Assembly: GCA_030533445.1 (NCBI GenBank)
Contig: CM060081.1
Span: forward strand, 15,589,655-15,653,654
DNA: 64,000 bases
Direction: 5' to 3'
From: Cyprinodon diabolis
Taxonomy: Eukaryota; Chordata; Actinopteri; Cyprinodontiformes; Cyprinodontidae
This document shows positions 1-11,800 of this stretch, piece by piece (the stretch's first letter is position 1; each line of letters starts with the position of its first letter). The notes below the pieces were generated by a model. It was not told where the DNA came from, searched no databases, and was given only the letters and a program-made list of their open reading frames with translations. Both the position numbers and the translations under genes were made by a program.

Positions 1-3000
1 GCTTATCTGGTTTCAGGCTCCTTTGAACACCTGAAAGAGGTATAATTCTCATATTTATATTAAGTAGATTTTATTTTACTCAAGTTTATCTAAACATTGG
101 TCCTGTTTACCTTTGTCAACGGGGAACAGGATTTACCTGACACCATCCATATCGGAGGCAGGATTTCTCCCAACACTGTTTGGGACTATGTTGGAAAGCT
201 GAAAACTTCACTCTCTAAGGTTTGTTTTATTCAAGAATAAATGGGCCTGGAGCTGCGTTTTGATATTCACATATATTGCTTCAAATTCTGTTTTTGTTCT
301 TTTCAGGAGCTGTGTCTGATCCGTTTCCAGCCAGCCACAGAGGAAGAGGAGGTTTCTTATGTCTCCCTGTTCTCTTACTTCAGTAGCAGAAGGAGATTTG
401 GCGTGGTAGCTAACAACAACCGTCGCATCAAAGACCTTTATCTCATCCCGCTGGCATCTAAGGACCCTTTACCCTCCAAACTATTACCGTTTGACGGGCC
501 AGGTAAGCATTTAGAAGGGATTCTAGAAATACTGTTGATGTTACTTGGTGTTGTTTTGGTAATAGTAATTTCTGTGAATTTGTTTTTTGCTTTGTTTCTT
601 TCAACATGTGGTGAGTATATATTTATGTTTCTGACTGGAATGAGAGCTTTTTTTTAACTGTAGAGGGTGCTCGTGCTGCTTTTTGAGTCTACCAACATGT
701 TTGTATTATCTTCTGTATTCTCCTTTGTGTATATGAATTTGTGTAACACATTTTCAATAAAGATTTCCTTACAGATTGGTGCCTTATCATCCATTCTCAG
801 TCTGTTGTTTCTAAAGATTTAACTCATATATGTGTTAAATACTTATCTGATGAATAAATTGCTTTAAATTGAGTCGTCAGTCAGTCTTTCTTTTAAGCTG
901 CCGCCCTTGCAATGAGATGCTTCACTGCAGAGGAATAAAGATGTATTCAAAGGTTTCAGTCTAAACAAGCAGCAACTAAAGTTTTTTAGCAAGTGGTTAA
1001 TTAAAAAGAATCCAATGAGTTTAACATCAAATTATTGTGAACCGTCTCAGAACAGATTTAAAATTATAACAAGCACCCTTTAAGAGGAATATAGGTGTTT
1101 GCATATGTGCATGTGTTATTAGTACTATAGAAAATTCTATGCTGAGTTTGTTGCATCTAATGCAAGATGTGCAAAAGCCTTAGTTGCTTTGAAGAATAAA
1201 ATTTCTTACAAATTTCAGATAGTTCACCCTTACTGAACTGTTCAGATGCTTCAACAGCAGAAACAATACTTCCTATTTTATTTAAGGCCTGAACTGCCGA
1301 TTTCAATCAATTATAAAAAAAAAAAGAAAATGGTTGCTGTTGTGGTTGTAGATCTGAATCCAGCAGAAAAGGAAATTACAAAATGTACCTCTTTGCGCCT
1401 TTAAGTCTCATTACTTTTGATTATTGTTACTGAACATAATAATCGATGTGTAAACTTGTTTGATTTCCTTATAGACTAGGTTTGGTTAATATTGATGTGT
1501 TTTATTTAACTGGGTAAAAGAAGGGAACATTGGCTGGTCCAGTCTCTGAATTATAGTGTCTTTTATAAATTATTAAATTGTAGTACTCTATGTATACTCT
1601 ATCTATATTTGCACTACTCTATTGTGTACTGTATATCTCCATTGCAGTGAAAAGAGCTACTCTTTGGTTCCTTTTTGTCTATAGAACTCTCATTGCTCTC
1701 ATTCCAGTCTTCCGTGTTTTAATATTGTTTGAGGTTTTTTGAGATGTATATATTTTCAAGTTTATGACCTGATTGCTTTCTGTTTACATCTCAGGGCTTG
1801 AACCGGCTCGCCCCAACCTCCTCCTTGGATTGCTGATCTGTCAGAAGGACAGAAAGCGAGGTGGTGCACCAATTGAGACAGAGGAGAAACGCTCCAAGAC
1901 TCAAACCAAAGACTCAGATGAACCTGGACTTCCAAAACCTGCCCCTGCAGTAAAATCAGACAGAAGCACGCGGCAGAGTCTTGAAATTCCCTTCAGCACA
2001 ACTCCCCCAGGTTCGCCTCCATCCAGCTCCTCTGAGACCCCTAGCAGCACGACAACTGCCCCGGTCTCTGTTCTCTCTTTGCTGTCGGCTATCAAAGCAC
2101 CAGACACCTCTGGCGCCCCAGGAAAGGATGCCGCATCCAGCTCTGCTCCTGCGTCTGTGGCAGCTGCATCACCTCTTCAGACAATTCTTAAGATGGTTTT
2201 CAAGAACAAAAAGCAGGATTCAGATGCTTCTAACTCTCCGTCTGACCAAACTGGAGAACTCCCTCCCACTGCTACAATGTTAGACCCCATTGTTCAGCAG
2301 TTTACCCAGAATCCAAAGGAGAAACCAGTTGAAGAGGATGAAGATGACAGGCCGTATGATCCAGAGGAAGAGTATGATCCCAGTCGGGTCTTTAATGTGA
2401 CCAAGAAGCATACTAACGAGTTTATCAAACCTGAGATCGTTAAGCAGTCTGAGGCAGTAGCAACTGAAGCCGATGATGTAGAGTATGATCCTGAAGATGA
2501 TTCGATTTTTGATGAAGTAAATACTTTGAAACCAGAACAAGCAAAGCCTGTAACTGAAAATGTACCTGATGCAAAGACAATTCTGGAAAATCTCAAAAGA
2601 ATTGGAGAACAAGCATTGCAGAAGCAGGCAGAACAGCAAACACTGTCAACAGAGACGGCTGCTCCAGCTTTGATTCTTCCAAACACTCACTTACTGCAAC
2701 TTAGCAAAAAGGTAGAAGAACTAGTTAAGTCGTCATCAGTTGCTCCTCTGACTAACCAGAGAAAAGATTTGAGACAGAGCAGGGATCCTCGTCAGGCTGT
2801 GGGCGATCAGACGCTGTTTGAACCTGAACATAAAGACAAAGAGACAACTCCTCCTCAAACGGAGCCTTCTCCCTCGGCACCCCTGGCACAAGACCCACTA
2901 CAGCCTAAAGTGGAAGAAAACATTGATGCTTCACAAGGTACAGAGACATCGCTACCACAGGATGAGGAAAAAGATGACATACTTCCCTTCATGAAGTCAG

Positions 3001-5279
3001 AAGATGAAGAGGTGTCGATTCCTTTACTAGGAGAGAAAGTGGATCACGATATGGAGGTCAGCTACATGAGTGATAGAAAAAACAAAGCTAAGGAAGAGAT
3101 TAAAGAGGAAACTGAGATGGACAAATACAGCGTTTGGCCAAATGCTGCAAGTATTTTAAAAGTCAGTCATGATTCTGAGTACATAGAAAGTGGTCAAGAT
3201 GTGTCTTCTTCAAGGTATCACAGAGAGTCTGCAGATAACTCCACTAGAACCTCTGCCATCCCAGTACTTACTCAAAGCACTATATCTGATACTCACTCTC
3301 GTCACATGTCACACCATCAAACAGTTGGAGGCTTTGATAATGAGTACCAACCTAGAACTGACATTCCCTCACAGTCTAGCTATCCCCCTCCCCACTCCAT
3401 GCAGGGTCAGAACCTGATAATGAGGCCTCCTCCTCCGTCCATGCTGCCACGCATGCAGGGTCCTCCTATGTCCGGTCCTCCTTCAATGCAGGGGCCTCCT
3501 CCAACTATCCACGGTCCACCCCATAGTCATGCTCCCCCCCCACACCAAGGTGATGGCAACCAGCAATATGGCCCACCTCCACCATCCTACCCTCCCTACC
3601 AAAACCAGAACCAGTGGCTGAACACACAGCAACCGCCTCAGCAGCAGCAACCTCCTGGACCACCACTTCAGAATATCCTGCCACCAAGAGGACCACCCAT
3701 GCCATTCCCTCCAGTTTCTCAAAGAGCACCTCCTCCCCGAATGTTTGATCCCTCCATTCCCCCTCAGCACATGGGACTACAAGGCCCACCGCCAAACATT
3801 CCCCCACGGCCAAATTTTGATGGACCGAACAGCGTACAGCCACCAAGATTCACAAGTCCTCTTCCTTTCAATTTCCCTGCTAACAGGGGTCCTCCTCCAC
3901 CTTTCTCAGGACCACCACCATCTACACTCTTTGATTCTAGGCCCCCTCATCCTACACTCTTTCCAAGCCCCATGCCTCCCCCCCCCTCTCAGCAATATGG
4001 TAAAGACACTCCCAATAAATCCTTTAATCCCAGTATGGACCAGAATCCAAATCCGCCCCAGTATTTTAAAGAGAGTCTGGGTCCTCCAGGACCCTCTGCT
4101 TACCGTGGAGCTCCACCTGAACAGTATGAGGAGAGGAGAGGAATGCCTTCTGGCAGGGAATTGAGTGGACCACTCTTCAAACCACATAACCAGTATGGCA
4201 GTTCTAGGCCACCATCTTCACCACTAGAGCGTCGGCCTTTTGATGAATCCAGAGGACCCCCAGCTCAGGAGAATAGGCCCCAACTTTCCCACATTTCAGA
4301 ACGATACCGTTTTGATTGGCAATCTGATGAGCCTAGACCTGTTCGCCATGGTATCCCAATGCTATTACCTCCTTCAGAAGGATCCTATGGCCCTCCTGGT
4401 CGCCATGGAGCCCAAAGTCCAGACCTACAGAGAGAGGACCAGTGGCGGCGTCTTTCTCCTGATAGGAGGAGAAGCAGCACCACCCACGAGGATTTTGAAG
4501 CTCGCAGCGGAGAACGTGGAGAGCGTTTGAGCCGCTTTGAAGTACCACACAGAGAACTTGGCTCTGGCTCACAGTCCTTAGACGATAGACAGAGAGAGCT
4601 TTCTGAAGACCACAGGAGGGAAAGAGATAAGGAGAGTCCTCATGGTGGCAGGTCTTCCTGGGACAGGGGGGTAGGAAAGCGCTGGAGCCGGGAGCAAGAT
4701 TGGGACCGAGGCAGGGAGAGAGACAGGGAAAGGGAGAGGGATCCAGAGCGGGGAAGAGAAGGAGAGCGCAGCAGAGCGAGGGATAGTGAGAAGAGCAGAG
4801 AGACAGAGGGAGAGAGACACAGGGATCAAGACTCTGAGAAAAGGAGGGAGAGGGACAGAGACAAGGAAAGGGACAGAGACAAGGAGAGGGACAGAGACAA
4901 GGAAAGGGACAGAGACAAGGAGAGGGACAGAGACCGGGACAGGGAGCGAGACAGAGACAGGGAGAGAGACCGGCCTAGGGAATCTGACCGGAGAGACTAT
5001 GACCGTGACAGAGTAAGAAACAGAGAGCGAGACAGAAGACGAGATCGCTCAAGAAGCAGAGACCATGACCGGGATCGTGGAAAAGACCGGGCGAAAGACA
5101 GAGAAAGAGACAAAGAACGGGAGAGAGAGAGGGAACGAGACCGGGATCGTGACAAAGACAAAGACAGGGATCGTGACAGAGATCCGGACAAGAGAAGCAA
5201 AGAGAAGAGGTCGGACAAGAAAGAAAGTAAACGTGAGGCATCCAAGGAGAAAACTAAAAGCTCAGACAATGACAAGTAG
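1..5279 (+). CDS. dido1: dido1 (death-inducer obliterator 1), 3' part: SPOC domain and large last exon
   Basis: DIDO proteins are nuclear, chromatin and RNA polymerase II-associated factors; only the C-terminal part is in the window. Coding exons read in frame as 1-39 (cut by the window edge), 130-219, 307-502 and 1795-5279 (stop TAG), joined by GT-AG introns with phases 0, 0 and 1. The first three encode the end of the SPOC domain (DTIHIGGRISPNTVWDYVGK, then FGVVANNN and KLLPFDGPG). The 3.5-kb last exon carries DIDO-specific blocks: RPNLLLGLLICQK, TTPPGSPP near 1990, LDPIVQQF near 2281, and DDRPYDPEEEYDP near 2345. A Pro/Gly/Gln-rich stretch follows (about 3370-4020), then a highly charged RD/RE-rich tail (about 4590-5270). 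This matches the long isoform (DIDO3 type). PHF3 and SPOCD1 share the SPOC domain but not these last-exon blocks. Family identity is from remembered similarity, not a search. Confidence 0.93.
503..1794 (+). other. dido1 intron before the last exon
   Basis: The donor GTAAGC follows the SPOC exon and the acceptor lies in ACATCTCAG just before 1795. It is AT-rich with no repeat I recognise. Reading through the donor keeps the frame open for about 50 codons, mostly hydrophobic residues, up to a TAA at 655-657. Two AATAAA signals follow. Confidence 0.8.
756..761 (+). terminator. Candidate intronic polyadenylation signal AATAAA (dido1 short isoform)
   Basis: AATAAA lies about 100 bp after the in-frame stop that ends intron read-through, with GT-rich sequence downstream; a second AATAAA is at 853-858. 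Mammalian DIDO1 is known to make shorter isoforms. This signal could end a comparable transcript, but that is inference. Confidence 0.4.
4853..4960 (+). repeat. 18-bp coding tandem repeat in the dido1 last exon
   Basis: About five to six head-to-tail copies of an 18-bp unit built on GACAGAGACAAGGA encode a repeated six-residue RDRDKE block. It lies in the Arg/Asp/Glu-rich tail. Copies differ mainly at A/G third positions, as expected for slippage under selection to keep the charge pattern. Confidence 0.85.
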
Positions 5280-6615
5280 ACTTCAACTATTTATAGACCT
5301 TTCATGTACTTAAATCTTCATCCAAGCATCACTATTAATGTGTACGAAAAGTATTTTTGTTGAATTTCATTTTCCAAATAACTAAGTGGAAAAGGCTCTA
5401 AAGGATATAACAACAATCTTTATAATCTTTGTCACCTTAAGATTTGTACGTTTTTGGTATTGCCCTTGGTAGAAATCCAAGTTGTTTTGGGAAAAGACAT
5501 GGAGTAGCCCAGCAAATCCTGACAGATTTACCCTTTTCTTGGTTGCAAAGTTTTTTGTTTGTTTTTTTCGGGGGAAAAATGTGATTGTTCTAGATACCAA
5601 TTACACTATGTAAATATGCACATATTTCTGTATATACTGATGTTTTTATCCAAACTTTTCTAAGTGGAGAAAGTAAAAGCCATATATATGAGGTGGAAAA
5701 TGTAAAGGTTAAGACAGTGCTGTGGAGACGCGTCCAGCAGCTTTGAACTTAAAGCTTTTTATTAACAGTGTACATTACTTAGTGTTACTAAAAATGTCCA
5801 GTTTGTCTCAGCTCAACCGATTAAACCTGTCTTCTAAAGTTTGTTGGTTATTGTTTCATTTCTTTTCCACTCTTAATTTAAACAAGGAGGTATGTCGTAA
5901 TTTGCATGTATAATATTTAACAGCTTTAAGTATCAAAGTTCATGCTGAAGTTTATAGCTGCAATTTTTAAATGGTTGAGTTATTATATAACCCATGCTTG
6001 AAGCTACTCTAAAACACTGGGTGCTAAAGAGTACTAAAGCTCCAACCGAAGTTAGAAGATATCCATAATTTATGGAAAACCCTTATTTGTGATTTTATTT
6101 GTACTTTTTTAAGCCTGAAGTCTTTATAATGGTTGTAAAGAACAAATTTATAATCTATGACCTGGAGACTAATATCAGCTGTCAAACTTCTAGAGCTCAT
6201 ACTGAATCTGTTCAATCAACATAAAAGAGCTTCTAGATGATCCACCTCCAACATGTGTGCAGCACAAACCCACAACCTATTATAGCAGAGTATAGGTTAA
6301 TGTTTCTGTTGGAGTTAATCTAATATAGAGAACAATTCCTCAACTCATGCTTATGGGATGTTTAGTGATTGAAAAACATGGAAGCTAAATATAAGGAAGA
6401 AAAATGATAGGAAAAAGTATGCGTGCTTTTGTATGTCAAACTCAATACTTTATTCTTTCAAAAGGGAAATTAAGTTGAATTTTGCCCTTAAAGCAGCCTC
6501 CCACCAAAGATTCACTCATACACAAGGAAAGCGTTCTTAACCACAGATGCCTTTAGGGAATCTACCATCTTTGCAGATCTCAACCCGCCTGATCTGAGAC
6601 TGTATGAAATGTCTA
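5280..6615 (+). other. dido1 3' UTR and downstream flank
   Basis: AT-rich non-coding sequence after the dido1 stop. An ATTAAA lies at 5820-5825 and could be a polyadenylation signal. The part around 5800-5950 has a diverged second copy at about 12290-12490. No open frame of note. Confidence 0.6.
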
Positions 6616-6617
6616 TA

Positions 6618-6819
6618 CAGGTGCTGGTCATAAAATTAGAATATCATGAAAAAGTAGATTGATTTCAGTAATTCCATTTAAAAAGTGAAACTTGTATATT
6701 ATATTCATACATTACATACAAACTCATATATTTCAGATGTTTATTTTGTTTAATTTTGATGATTACAAATGACAACAAATGAAAATCTCAAATTCATCAT
6801 ATCAGAAAATTAGAATATT
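6618..6819 (+). repeat. Left terminal inverted repeat of the Tc1 element
   Basis: About 200 bp, reverse complement of 8028-8227. The only difference I noticed is one extra TA in the CATATATTTCAG stretch. Confidence 0.92.
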
Positions 6820-6936
6820 GTGAAAAGGTTCAAAATTGATGGCCCCTGGTGCCACACTCTAATCAGCTAATTAACTCAAACCACCTGCAAAAGCCTTTAA
6901 ATGGTCTTTCAGTCTAGTTCTATAGGCTACACAATC

Positions 6937-7941
6937 ATGGGGAAGACTGCTGACTTGACAGTTGTCCAAAAGACGACCATCGACACCTTGCACAAGGAGG
7001 GCAAGACACAAAAGGTCATCGCTAAAGAGGCTGGCTGTTCACAGAGCTCAGTGTCCAAGCACATTAATAGAGAGGCGAAGGGAAGGAAAAGATGTGGTCG
7101 AAAAAAGTGTACAAGCAAGAGAGATAACCGCACCCTGGAGAGGATTGTGAAACAAAACCCATTCAAAAATGTGGGGGAGATTCACAAAGAGTGGACTGCA
7201 GCTGGAGTGAGTGCTTCAAGAACCACCACACACAGACGTATGAAAGACATGGGTTTCTGCTGTCGCATTCCTTGTGTCAAGCCACTCTTGAACCACAGAC
7301 AGCGTCAGAAGCGTCTTGCCTGGGCTAAAGAGAAACAGGACTGGACTGCTGGTGAGTGGTCCAAAGTCATGTTCTCTGATGAAAGTAAATTTTGCATTTC
7401 CTTTGGAAATCAAGGTCCCAGAGTCTGGAGGAAAAGAAGAGAGGCACTTCATCCACGTTGCTTGAAGTCCAGTGTAAAGTTTCCACAGTCAGTGATGGTT
7501 TGGGGTGCCATGTCATCTGCTGGTGTTGGTCCATTGTGTTTTCTGAGGTCCAGGGTCAACGCAGCCACATACCAGGAAGTTTTAGAGCACTTCATGCTTC
7601 CTGCAGCTGACCAACTTTTTGGAGATGCAGATTTCATTTTCCAACAGGACTTGGCACCTGCACACAGTGCCAAAGCTACCAGTACCTGGTTGAAGGACCA
7701 TGGTATCCCTGTTCTTAATTGGCCAGCAAACTCTCCTGACCTTAACCCCATAGAAAATCTATGGGGTATTGTGAAGAAGAAGATGCAATACACCAGACCC
7801 AACAATTCAGAAGAGCTAAAAGCCACTATTAGAGCAACCTGGGCTATCATAACACCTGAGCAGTGCCACAGACTGATCGACTCCATGCCACGCCGCATTG
7901 CTGCAGTAATACAGGCCAAAGGAGGCCCAACTAAATACTGA
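6937..7941 (+). CDS. Tc1 transposase (DD34E), open
   Basis: Predicted 334-residue cut-and-paste transposase that would bind the inverted repeats and insert at TA. I start at the ATG at 6937 (MGKTADLTVVQK), the usual start of this family; an in-frame ATG at 6901 would add 12 residues. Order: a paired-like helix-turn-helix (about residues 10-55, AKEAGCSQSSVSKHI), a basic region, then the DDE catalytic core. The catalytic residues are Asp in MFSDES (about 148), Asp in FQQDLAPAH (about 238) and Glu in DLNPIENLW (about 273), with 34 residues between the last two. The length is normal and no stop or frameshift is seen. Activity is not shown by sequence alone. Confidence 0.95.
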   Translation: MGKTADLTVVQKTTIDTLHKEGKTQKVIAKEAGCSQSSVSKHINREAKGRKRCGRKKCTSKRDNRTLERIVKQNPFKNVGEIHKEWTAAGVSASRTTTHRRMKDMGFCCRIPCVKPLLNHRQRQKRLAWAKEKQDWTAGEWSKVMFSDESKFCISFGNQGPRVWRKRREALHPRCLKSSVKFPQSVMVWGAMSSAGVGPLCFLRSRVNAATYQEVLEHFMLPAADQLFGDADFIFQQDLAPAHSAKATSTWLKDHGIPVLNWPANSPDLNPIENLWGIVKKKMQYTRPNNSEELKATIRATWAIITPEQCHRLIDSMPRRIAAVIQAKGGPTKY

Positions 7942-8027
7942 GTGCTGTACATGCTCATACTTTTCATGTTCATACTTTTCAGTTGGCCAACATTTCTATA
8001 AATCCTTTGTTTTTATTGGTCTTCAGT

Positions 8028-8227
8028 AATATTCTAATTTTCTGATATGATGAATTTGAGATTTTCATTTGTTGTCATTTGTAATCATCAAAATTAAACA
8101 AAATAAACATCTGAAATATGAGTTTGTATGTAATGTATGAATATAATATACAAGTTTCACTTTTTAAATGGAATTACTGAAATCAATCTACTTTTTCATG
8201 ATATTCTAATTTTATGACCAGCACCTG
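8028..8227 (-). repeat. Right terminal inverted repeat of the Tc1 element
   Basis: Reverse complement of 6618-6819; ends with CCAGCACCTG immediately before the duplicated TA. Confidence 0.92.
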
Positions 8228-8229
8228 TA

Positions 8230-8770
8230 TATCAGGGGCCTTTGTTGTTTTTCAGTTATTGTGGTCTTTATAAAAATGTTTCTTTTGGGGTGGGATGTCA
8301 GTGTATTAGCCTCCTGTTGTGCGGCCTAAGCTTTTCTTTTCTTATTCACTCTTGCTTTTATACTTTAAGTAGTTTTAAAATACGTATTTTTATTCTGTAA
8401 AGTTTAAGTTTATATTGCAACTTTTATTGAACTAATAAAACACACATCTTCACTTCTATTTGAGTAAGTAGAAGTCATCAAAATCAATACTTTTGACAGA
8501 TCTAGTAAACTTAGCAAAATGAAGACAATATTTTCTCAAGAAAATACATTTCCTTTTAATGAGAAAACACTATGATTTAAGGGCAAGCAATATAAAGGAA
8601 CAAGGAAACAGTTTTAAGTAAAAGTAATCACAGGTTTATACTCACATTGTGTCTTCAGAGCTATGGTAAGACCGCTCTGTCCAAACATCTACATTCAGTG
8701 CAAACAACAGGTCTAAGGGAACCTCTAAAAATCTGCAAATATTTACTATGGTTATGCCTCAAAAACAGCC
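8230..8770. other. Spacer between the Tc1 element and ogfr copy A
   Basis: AT-rich, no gene seen. An AATAAA on the + strand (8434-8439) is a possible distal dido1 signal. Around 8550-8700 the sequence is homologous to the 3' flank of ogfr copy B (about 16470-16690), so it belongs to the duplicated unit. Confidence 0.5.
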
Positions 8771-8776
8771 TTTATT
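8771..8776 (-). terminator. Polyadenylation signal of ogfr copy A
   Basis: TTTATT on the + strand is AATAAA on the coding strand, about 80 bp after the stop codon of copy A. Confidence 0.55.
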
Positions 8777-8856
8777 TTCTGTTCGGTGGACGCCTATAGA
8801 CGCTAAACTCCATTATTCAATACTTTACATCCTTTTCGATTTTAAAATGCATTTCT

Positions 8857-11800
8857 TTAAGAGATATTACAGAATCCTTTCTTTGCTTTAAATCTTTTTT
8901 GAAATGTGGTACCAACTCTTCCATTTCTCATACAGTTCTGTTCCACCCGATGGCCTAACCAAACATTCTGGACTTTCTTTGGGCACCATACAAACTCTTC
9001 TTTGGGCTCATAGTGCTGAAAGGCAAACCTGAGAAGCTTCCTTCGTTCTTGCTTGCTTCGGACAGCGAACACAAAGTAGCTCAGGGCGCTGTCTTTGACA
9101 TTGGGAAGTTCTCCTTTAACAAGGGTCTCCTCCAGGAAGAACCTAACCAGTGGAGTTTGGTAGTGAGGGTATCCAAGGGTTCCCAGGCACTTCAGGATGC
9201 GGGTGATGCGCAAGTTGTTATGTGTGTGACTAAAAGAAAATAGGGTCAAAAAAGGAGTCAGATTGTGGCAAAAAAATTCTGAAATCCTTTTTTTTGGTAT
9301 TCAAATGGCTCACCAGTTGAGGTTCTGGAACCTTTCTCTCCAGTGGGATGCTCTCTGCACATCTCCTGTTTCCTCATCTTTTAACTCGATGCCATAAAAA
9401 TCCAACATGAGCTTGTAGGAGCTCAGAAGATTTTTTTTTGCTTCCTCGCTATCAAGAAAATCCTGAAAGAATTGCAAAGTCATTCTTGAAAAACTGTGAA
9501 AATTAGCTTTGTTCAAATTGCTTTTTTTAAGCATTACCTGAATTTCCTCCTTAGTTAGAGTTTTGGCTTGATAGTTCATCCCTGGTTCTTGCAGAGGAAA
9601 CAACCTTTCAGATAAAGATTTAATTACAACCGAGAACTAAAATATTTCCTTAAAATCTTTGCATTGAATAGTACCTTACCACTGAATAAAGGTGTGCACA
9701 CGCTCCAACTTTTCATACTTCCCATACCAGTACTGGTGGAATTCATTAATTTTGACAACTGATGAAAAAGGAATGAGGTTAGCACACATATATTTGTCTG
9801 CAGGAGGATCAAGAAACTGCATCCGGTAATACTTTGTGTTAATAAACCCCATTCTAAATAAAAATGTATTTTATCAGCAAAGTGTAGATTACAATCCATG
9901 TTTTTGACAAAAGTATCTTTTTAAAGATTATAAAGATAGACAGATCGCTACTCAGACCCTATGGATCCACAGTATAGCTCAGTGCTACGGAGTATCCAAA
10001 AGTATTTGCGCCCCAAAATATGAAAAGGGTTCATTATTATTATTAGTTACATATATAAAAATAAAAATGCAAAAACAAAAATCCAAACTGATGTGAAAAG
10101 TAATTTATTGGTCAATTACGAACAATCGTTGGCGAACCACATTTTTGGTTCAATTTCATTACTCATCCCTGAGTAATCCCTGAACATAGCCTTAGGAGGA
10201 AAGTTGATGAAAAATCAAAAAAGACAGACAATATGAATAGTAACAAAAGAGCCCAGAAAAATTTCTTAAGAGATTAAAGGGGAACTTCAGTGTCAGATCG
10301 CACCAAACATCATAGTCTGAGCCAAAGTAGACTTAATGGGAGACCACCAAGGTGGAGACCATTATTGAAAACAAATGATGAAAAAACACAGAGTGGAATT
10401 TTCCAAGCTACATCTTGACAAGCCACAAAGGGTCATATTGATAGATGAGACAAAAATTTGAGCTTCTTCCCTACAGATGGACAAATAAAGCAAATCCAGA
10501 AAACAACACTGTCCCTACAGTGAAACATCGAGGAAGTTGTGTTATGTCCTGCAGCTGTGTGCTTCATCTGGCACAGGGTGTCAGGCAGGGCATAATGGAT
10601 CCTCAAAACTATCAAGGGATTCTATTGAGAAATATGTCATCTGAAGGTGGCGTTGGATTTGGAAGTTTACCTCAAGGTTGTTGGTTCAAACCTCTGGTGT
10701 TGTCCTTGGATAAGCAATTTGATCCACATTTGCTACTAATAGTGGTTAGCAGAAACATGCTCACTGGAAAAGCCACCCTTCAAACCTGTGCAAACTTGAG
10801 CAGTTAGCTTATGAGGACTGGGCAAAAACACCATCTGAATAGGTGCAGCAGTATCATTGAAAGTTACCTTAATCATGCGATTGTCTCAAAATAGTTTGCC
10901 CTTCAAAATATTAAGTTAAAGTGTAGCACAATGTTTGTCCAGACACTTTTCATGAGTTCATTTCTTAAAATCATTTCACTGAAGAATGGTTGAAAAGTAA
11001 TTTCTGACTTTCATTTATTCATTTTCATGAAATTTAAATTTATTACAAATTTTATTATTTATAACTATTTCTGTGACCACTGGGTTTTTCCTTTCAGTGA
11101 ACGAGGGGTACCAACAAATATGTTTGTGTGTGTTAAAAATAAATCCTTTACAGTCCAGGCATCAACTGGAACTTTGTGCAAGGCTACAATTCAAAGGAAA
11201 AATGGTTGAATGCTGCTTCTCCTTTAATATGAAACTGTCATTCAGTCTTGTATTTTCTCATTATTCAATTTTTTTTATGTCATCCTAACTGTTTTCACAT
11301 AGATGATAGTGTTAGTGGCAGACCTACCGTCTGGTAAAGAAGGTGTGTTCCCGAGGTAAAAGTTCAGATTGGGCTTTCCATCCTATTCATGAAAGAAGGA
11401 TTTTATTATAACATGTTTTTTTTTTTTGTTTTTTTTTTCTCACCACACTAAAACAAAGCTCACTTAAAAAATGGAAATCTGCACGTACATGTTTCAGCTG
11501 TCTAAAGTTCTGTGTCTTTGGTAGGTTCTGTGTGAAAAAAAGTTGCATAGTAATAGTGCAGTAACAGCAACGTGGTGTGTGAATGACTTCATATGTCAAA
11601 CCTACTGGATAGTCATGTCTGTAGTTCCACATGTCTCTGGCAGCATTTTCAAACACTCTGAATTTGTACTGGAGAAGAAAACCAAACACATAATTATACC
11701 AATATTTGGTTCAGTTCTCCAGAAAAACACAAAAAACACAAAAAACATACAAGCAGGAAGAAAGTCAAAATTTGATTTATTGCTGCAGAAAATGAATCAA

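Larger units (their letters stand above)
6618..8227 (+). mobile_element. Tc1-family DNA transposon, apparently complete
   Basis: The 1610-bp element starts CAGGTGCTGG and ends CCAGCACCTG, and is flanked by TA on both sides (6616-6617, 8228-8229), the expected Tc1/mariner target duplication. Inverted repeats of about 200 bp (6618-6819 and 8028-8227) are nearly identical, with only a two-base indel noticed. Between them lies one open transposase gene. It sits between dido1 and the first OGFR-like gene. The intact frame and near-identical ends point to a young insertion. Confidence 0.95.

Noticed and set aside
4578..5275. Reverse-strand Ser/Leu/Arg-rich frames opposite dido1
   Set aside because: They are shadows of the purine-rich RD/RE coding tail of dido1.
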